Part shown: positions 47,222 through 51,575 of the stretch, one piece after another
Layout of the letters: the number at the start of each line of letters is the position of its first letter
Position numbering within the stretch: the stretch's first letter is position 1
Assembly (NCBI RefSeq): GCF_002960445.1
Contig: NZ_POJD01000459.1
Location: 1-51,575, forward strand
Reading direction: 5' to 3'
DNA from: Streptococcus suis
GTDB taxonomy: Bacteria > Bacillota > Bacilli > Lactobacillales > Streptococcaceae
DNA: 51,575 bases
Translations under genes and position numbers: made by a program
Notes under the pieces: model-generated
Told to the model about the DNA's origin: nothing
The model's database searches: none
Seen by the model: only the letters and a program-made list of their open reading frames with translations

Positions 47222-48844
47222 ATGCTTACAGTATCAGACGTGTCGCTCCGCTTTAGCGACCGCAAATTATTTGACGATGTCAACATCAAGTTTACAGCAG
47301 GAAACACCTACGGCTTGATTGGTGCCAATGGTGCTGGTAAATCTACTTTTTTAAAAATTCTTGCAGGTGACATTGAACCATCAACAGGCCATATCTCACT
47401 TGGTCCAGACGAGCGTTTATCTGTTCTTCGCCAGAACCATTTCGACTACGAAGATGAGCGCGTGATTGACGTCGTTATCATGGGGAATGAGCAACTTTAC
47501 AGCATCATGAAAGAGAAAGATGCCATTTACATGAAGGAAGATTTTTCTGATGAAGACGGTGTTCGTGCCGCTGAATTAGAAGGTGAGTTTGCTGAACTTG
47601 GTGGTTGGGAAGCTGAAAGTGAAGCTTCTCAATTACTCCAAAACCTCAATATTTCAGAAGACCTCCACTACCAAAACATGAGCGAATTAACCAATGGTGA
47701 GAAGGTTAAGGTCCTCTTGGCTAAGGCACTTTTTGGTAAACCAGATGTTCTTCTTTTGGACGAGCCTACCAACGGTTTGGATATCCAGTCCATCAACTGG
47801 CTCGAAGATTTCTTGATTGACTTTGAAAATACGGTTATCGTCGTGTCCCACGACCGCCACTTCTTGAACAAGGTATGTACCCACATGGCTGACCTTGACT
47901 TCGGTAAAATCAAGATTTTCGTTGGTAACTATGACTTCTGGAAACAATCTAGTGAATTGGCTGCTCGTTTGCAAGCAGACCGTAACGCAAAAGCAGAAGA
48001 AAAAATCAAGGAATTGCAAGAATTCGTTGCCCGTTTCTCTGCCAATGCTTCAAAGTCTAAACAAGCAACCTCTCGTAAAAAGATGTTGGATAAAATTGAG
48101 TTGGAAGAAATTATCCCTTCTAGCCGTAAATACCCATTTATCAACTTCAAATCTGAACGTGAAATCGGTAATGACCTCCTAACCGTTGAAAACTTGAAAG
48201 TTGTCATCGACGGTGAAACCATTTTGGATAATATCAGCTTTATCCTACGTCCAGGTGATAAGACGGCCCTCATTGGCCAAAACGACATCCAAACAACTGC
48301 TCTGATTCGTGCCTTGATGGGAGACATCGAATACGAAGGTACTGTCAAGTGGGGTGTAACTACCAGTCAATCTTACCTACCAAAAGACAATACTCGTGAT
48401 TTTGACACCAACGAATCCATCCTTGATTGGCTTCGTAACTTTGCCAGCAAGGAAGAAGATGACAATACCTTCTTGCGTGGTTTCTTAGGTCGTATGCTCT
48501 TCTCTGGTGATGAAGTTAACAAACCTGTCAATGTCTTGTCAGGGGGAGAAAAGGTGCGCGTGATGTTGTCTAAACTTATGCTCCTCAAATCAAATGTCTT
48601 GGTATTGGATGACCCGACCAACCACTTAGACTTGGAATCTATTTCCAGTCTAAACGATGGTCTCAAAGCTTTTAAAGAGTCCATCATCTTTGCAAGCCAC
48701 GACCACGAATTTATCCAAACACTTGCTAACCACATCATCGTTATTTCAAAAAATGGCGTCATCGACCGTATTGATGAAACCTATGATGAATTCTTGGAAA
48801 ATGCTGAAGTACAGGCAAAAGTACAAGAACTTTGGAAATCATAA
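47222..48844 (+). CDS. ABC-F family ATPase, YkpA/YbiT-like, with degenerate second nucleotide site
   Basis: A 540-residue cytoplasmic ABC-F protein with two ABC domains and a linker (about residues 240-310), matching YkpA in length. Domain 1 is intact: Walker A GANGAGKST, signature LTNGEKVKV and Walker B VLLLDEPTNGLD. Domain 2 is odd: the Walker A position reads GQNDIQTT (352-359) with no GK, and Walker B is LVLDDPTNHLD, with Asp464 where the catalytic Glu stands. Its signature LSGGEKVRV is normal. ABC-F proteins act on ribosomes or in stress control. The ATG at 47222 follows AGAGGAG; a start at 47162 is not preferred. Confidence 0.9.
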   Translation: MLTVSDVSLRFSDRKLFDDVNIKFTAGNTYGLIGANGAGKSTFLKILAGDIEPSTGHISLGPDERLSVLRQNHFDYEDERVIDVVIMGNEQLYSIMKEKDAIYMKEDFSDEDGVRAAELEGEFAELGGWEAESEASQLLQNLNISEDLHYQNMSELTNGEKVKVLLAKALFGKPDVLLLDEPTNGLDIQSINWLEDFLIDFENTVIVVSHDRHFLNKVCTHMADLDFGKIKIFVGNYDFWKQSSELAARLQADRNAKAEEKIKELQEFVARFSANASKSKQATSRKKMLDKIELEEIIPSSRKYPFINFKSEREIGNDLLTVENLKVVIDGETILDNISFILRPGDKTALIGQNDIQTTALIRALMGDIEYEGTVKWGVTTSQSYLPKDNTRDFDTNESILDWLRNFASKEEDDNTFLRGFLGRMLFSGDEVNKPVNVLSGGEKVRVMLSKLMLLKSNVLVLDDPTNHLDLESISSLNDGLKAFKESIIFASHDHEFIQTLANHIIVISKNGVIDRIDETYDEFLENAEVQAKVQELWKS

Positions 48845-48845
48845 T

Positions 48846-48876
48846 AAAAAGGCGATTCACTCGCCTTTTCTTTTAA
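48846..48876 (+). terminator. ABC-F gene terminator
   Basis: AAAAGGCGA, loop TTCAC, TCGCCTTTT and CTTTT follow the stop by two bases. It also occupies nearly all of the gap before the next gene. Confidence 0.85.
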
Positions 48877-48880
48877 ATCT

Positions 48881-51460
48881 ATGAAAAAAATATTTACAAA
48901 AAAATCTACCTATTACCTCCTATCTTTTTTGATTCCTCTAGGAATTATTTCCCTTGTCCTAGCTTTTCAAGGCATTTGGTGGGGAAGTGATACAACCATT
49001 TTGGCTAGCGATGGCTTTCATCAATATGTCATTTTTAATCAAACGTTACGCAATACTTTACACGGTGACGGTTCACTTTTTTATACCTTTACAAGCGGAT
49101 TAGGTTTGAATTTCTATGCCTTATCTTCTTACTATCTTGGTTCCTTTCTATCACCTATTGTGTTCTTCTTTGATTTACAATCCATGCCAGATGCCCTCTA
49201 TCTTGTCACTGTTGTCAAGTTTGGATTGATAGGTTTGTCAACCTATTTTAGCTTGAAAGGGATACATAAGAAACTTGAACCTTCCTGGGCACTTCTTCTT
49301 TCCACTTCCTACTCATTGATGAGTTTTTCTACCAGTCAATTAGAAATCAATAGCTGGCTAGATGTCTTTATACTTATTCCAATCATACTTTTAGGGGTAC
49401 ATCGATTGGTAGAAGGAAAAACTCAAGTCATTTACTATACAGCCTTAACTTGCTTGTTTGTTCAAAACTACTACTTTGGCTATATGGCTGCCATTTTTCT
49501 AGCATTGTGGGCACTTGTTCAATTATCCTGGTTGGAAAAAAATAGGATAAAAATATTCATAAACTTTACAGTTGTGTCAATTTTATCAGCACTAACTAGT
49601 ATGTTTATGCTCCTACCAACATATTTAGATTTAAAAACGCACGGTGAAACATTTACAAAGATTGTCAATCTAAAAACGGAAGACTCATGGTATTTGGATT
49701 TCTTTGCAAAGAATCTAGTCGGTAGTTTTGACACAACAAAATTTGGTTCTATTCCTATGATTTATATAGGATTGCTGCCACTTGTATTGACTATCTTATT
49801 CTTTACTTTGAAAAACATAAGGTGGCAGGTTAAGTTTTCCTATGGCCTACTAATCAGTATTGTCATTGCTAGTTTCTACCTCCAACCACTCAACTTATTT
49901 TGGCAAGGGATGCATGCTCCGAATATGTTTCTATACCGCTATTCTTGGGTCCTATCTACCATCCTTATCTACCTAGCTGCAGAAACAATTATACGATTGA
50001 AGCAAGTTTCTATTAAAAAAATCTATGGAAGCATCTCGGTTATATTACTAGGTTTTCTACTAACTTATCTATTTAAGCAGAACTATGAATTCTTACAAGA
50101 TGTAAACTTTTTATTGACAGTTGAATTTCTAATTCTTTACATTGTCCTATTTTGGCTCCTTTTTCATCGAAAGCTATCTGCTAAATGGATTGCTACTATT
50201 TTTCTATTCTTTGGATTATTTGAAATCGGGATCCATACCCACTATCAAGTACAAGGATTATCTGAGGAATGGCATTTTCCAAGTAGTTCAAACTATGAAG
50301 AAAAATTGACAGATATTGACAAGCTTGTCAAGTCAGCAAAATCTGATAATACTACCTTCTATCGAACTGAAAGATTGTTACCACAAACAGGCAATGATAG
50401 TATGAAGTACAACTACAATGGTATTTCTCAATTCTCTTCTATTCGCAATAGAGCTTCTAGCTCCGTCCTTGATAAATTAGGTTTCCGTTCAGATGGGACC
50501 AATCTTAACCTCCGCTATCAAAATAATACCATCATTGCTGATAGTCTATTTGGCATAAAATACAATCTAGCAACTCTTGATCCAAATAAATTTGGTTTTT
50601 CACTTTATAAAAGTTCCGATACAATAAATCTCTATGAAAATAGCTTTAATCAAGGTCTGGCTATTCTCACCAACCAAGTTTACAAGGATGTAAAGTTTAC
50701 AAACCTCACACTTGATAATCAAACAAATTTCCTCAATCAGCTATCTGGTGTAAACCATAAATATTACTACAGCATTCCAATCACTTCATCTCAATATGCG
50801 ACTGAATTAGGAAATCGTATCACTGTTAATAAAGCAAATGAGGAAACGAGTGCTAAAGTTAGTTATACATTAACAGTGCCTGCAAATAGTCAAGTCTATC
50901 TTAATTTACCAAAAATAACGTTTTCAAATGAGAACCATAAGAAAGTTGTCATCTCTGTCAACAATCAGTCAAGTGAGTTTACATTAGATAATGCTTTTTC
51001 GTTCTTTAATGTTGGTGATTTCCCTGAAGAACAGGTAGTAAAGGTTGACATTCACTTTCCTGAAAATAATCAAGTTTCCTTCGATAAACCTCAATTCTAC
51101 CGTCTAGATCTAATCGCATTCCAAGATGCTGTATCTATTCTAAAAGAAAAAAATAGTGTTACAAAAACTGAAGGAAACACGGTCACTATTGACTTTGAAA
51201 CAGAAAATGAAGCTTCTCTTCTTTTAACCCTACCCTACGATAAAGGATGGTCTGCAACAATTGATGGGGAACCAGTAAGTATTCAAAAAGCACAAAGTGG
51301 TTTTATGAAAGTTGATGTCAAGCCTGGGCAATCACAAGTAATTCTTACCTTTACACCTCAAGGTTTTTACTTAGGTTTAATAATCTCATTCTCCGCCCTT
51401 GGCCTGTTTATTAGCTACCAAATCTTTCGAAATAAGTACAATAAAAACCTCCCAGTATAG
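48881..51460 (+). CDS. YfhO-family polytopic membrane protein
   Basis: An 859-residue protein. About twelve hydrophobic segments fill residues 10-460, with the family motif GSDTTILASDGFHQYV in the first loop. A large soluble part of about 370 residues follows (residues 465-830; FYRTERLLPQTGNDSMKYNYNG, LPYDKGWSATIDGEPV), then a last segment near 835. YfhO of Bacillus subtilis works with a lipid-sugar glycosyltransferase to decorate lipoteichoic acid; this fits but is not proven. No ribosome site is visible: the ATG is 4 bases after the terminator tail. Confidence 0.88.
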   Translation: MKKIFTKKSTYYLLSFLIPLGIISLVLAFQGIWWGSDTTILASDGFHQYVIFNQTLRNTLHGDGSLFYTFTSGLGLNFYALSSYYLGSFLSPIVFFFDLQSMPDALYLVTVVKFGLIGLSTYFSLKGIHKKLEPSWALLLSTSYSLMSFSTSQLEINSWLDVFILIPIILLGVHRLVEGKTQVIYYTALTCLFVQNYYFGYMAAIFLALWALVQLSWLEKNRIKIFINFTVVSILSALTSMFMLLPTYLDLKTHGETFTKIVNLKTEDSWYLDFFAKNLVGSFDTTKFGSIPMIYIGLLPLVLTILFFTLKNIRWQVKFSYGLLISIVIASFYLQPLNLFWQGMHAPNMFLYRYSWVLSTILIYLAAETIIRLKQVSIKKIYGSISVILLGFLLTYLFKQNYEFLQDVNFLLTVEFLILYIVLFWLLFHRKLSAKWIATIFLFFGLFEIGIHTHYQVQGLSEEWHFPSSSNYEEKLTDIDKLVKSAKSDNTTFYRTERLLPQTGNDSMKYNYNGISQFSSIRNRASSSVLDKLGFRSDGTNLNLRYQNNTIIADSLFGIKYNLATLDPNKFGFSLYKSSDTINLYENSFNQGLAILTNQVYKDVKFTNLTLDNQTNFLNQLSGVNHKYYYSIPITSSQYATELGNRITVNKANEETSAKVSYTLTVPANSQVYLNLPKITFSNENHKKVVISVNNQSSEFTLDNAFSFFNVGDFPEEQVVKVDIHFPENNQVSFDKPQFYRLDLIAFQDAVSILKEKNSVTKTEGNTVTIDFETENEASLLLTLPYDKGWSATIDGEPVSIQKAQSGFMKVDVKPGQSQVILTFTPQGFYLGLIISFSALGLFISYQIFRNKYNKNLPV

Positions 51461-51473
51461 ATTGATATACTCC

Positions 51474-51575
51474 CCTTATAGTGGACAGTGAAAAAACAAA
51501 AATTTTCACTAGAAACTATAAAGGGAGTTTTATTATGTCCAAAAGAAGTCCAAAGTCTGTCTCTGAGAAACTAGA
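51474..51575 (+). mobile_element. Left end of a probable IS element (partial)
   Basis: The last 100 bases hold an apparent left end (TATAGTGGACAGTG, with an internal repeat AAAATTTTCACT) and the beginning of a frame at 51535 after AGGGAG. The residues MSKRSPKSVSEKL resemble the start of an IS3-type transposase helix-turn-helix (OrfA). Only 13 codons are visible, so family and direction are tentative. Confidence 0.5.
51535..51575 (+). CDS. Possible transposase OrfA, 5' end (partial)
   Basis: ATG at 51535 with AGGGAG ten bases upstream. The frame stays open to the window edge: M S K R S P K S V S E K L. This basic opening is seen in IS3-type OrfA proteins of streptococci. It cannot be confirmed without the following sequence. 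Confidence 0.45.
   Translation, partial: MSKRSPKSVSEKL

Overview
The window reads as ordinary chromosome of a low-GC Firmicute of the genus Streptococcus, most probably Streptococcus suis or a close relative. The reasons are the malX-malC-malD-malA-malR-pulA order, a streptococcal competence sigma factor (ComX/SigX) behind a ComR-type palindrome, the yaaA-recF / guaB / trpS neighbourhood, paired Apf-like cell-wall proteins, and a composite intergenic repeat behind sdaAA. Genes such as recF, rplI-dnaB, mnmG, guaB and trpS suggest that the segment lies on the origin-proximal part of the chromosome. The species call is inference from gene content; no database was searched.

Layout. (1) 1-6265, plus strand: maltodextrin uptake and breakdown (end of malX, malC, malD, malA, the LacI-type regulator malR, cytoplasmic pullulanase pulA). 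(2) 6379-11070, minus strand: nrdI, a YitT-family membrane protein, aspS, an ElaA-like acetyltransferase and an aldo/keto reductase. (3) 11079-15613, minus strand: a compact module of DUF4956 membrane protein, VTC polyphosphate-polymerase domain protein, secreted triple-PepSY protein, BlaR1-like M56 membrane protease carrying a PepSY domain, and BlaI/CopY-type repressor. Palindromic boxes of one kind sit in the promoters of the repressor, the PepSY gene and the VTC operon. (4) 15652-23836, minus strand: GT2 glycosyltransferase, a DnaA-box cluster, comX, rpsD with a structured leader, a ccdA-tlpA thiol-redox pair, veg, dnaB, rplI and gdpP. (5) 23904-28650: mnmG, three NUDIX hydrolases and mnmA on the minus strand. 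(6) 28648-30237, plus strand: sdaAB-sdaAA, then a three-hairpin repeat. (7) 30430-34916, minus strand: a cell-surface protein of unknown function, a two-component system and two Apf-like muralytic proteins. (8) 35029-41477, minus strand: ecfT-ecfA2-ecfA1, pgsA, rodZ-like gene and an M16 peptidase pair. (9) 41554-43034, plus strand: yaaA-recF; then guaB and T-box-controlled trpS on the minus strand. (10) 46285-51460, plus strand: a second YitT protein, a YkpA-type ABC-F ATPase whose second nucleotide site looks dead, a YfhO-family membrane protein, and the first bases of what looks like an insertion sequence at the window edge.

The most unusual part is region 3. A protease/repressor pair of the BlaR1/BlaI type has no visible penicillin-binding sensor. 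It carries a PepSY domain instead, and it appears to control a secreted protein made of three PepSY repeats together with a VTC/DUF4956 (polyphosphate-type) operon. Three promoters share the same geometry, with the operator buried in the spacer and touching the -10 hexamer. This is the best candidate for an undescribed system. Next in interest are two exact and two near-exact DnaA boxes immediately downstream of comX, and the ABC-F protein that has lost both the Walker A lysine and the Walker B glutamate in its second domain.
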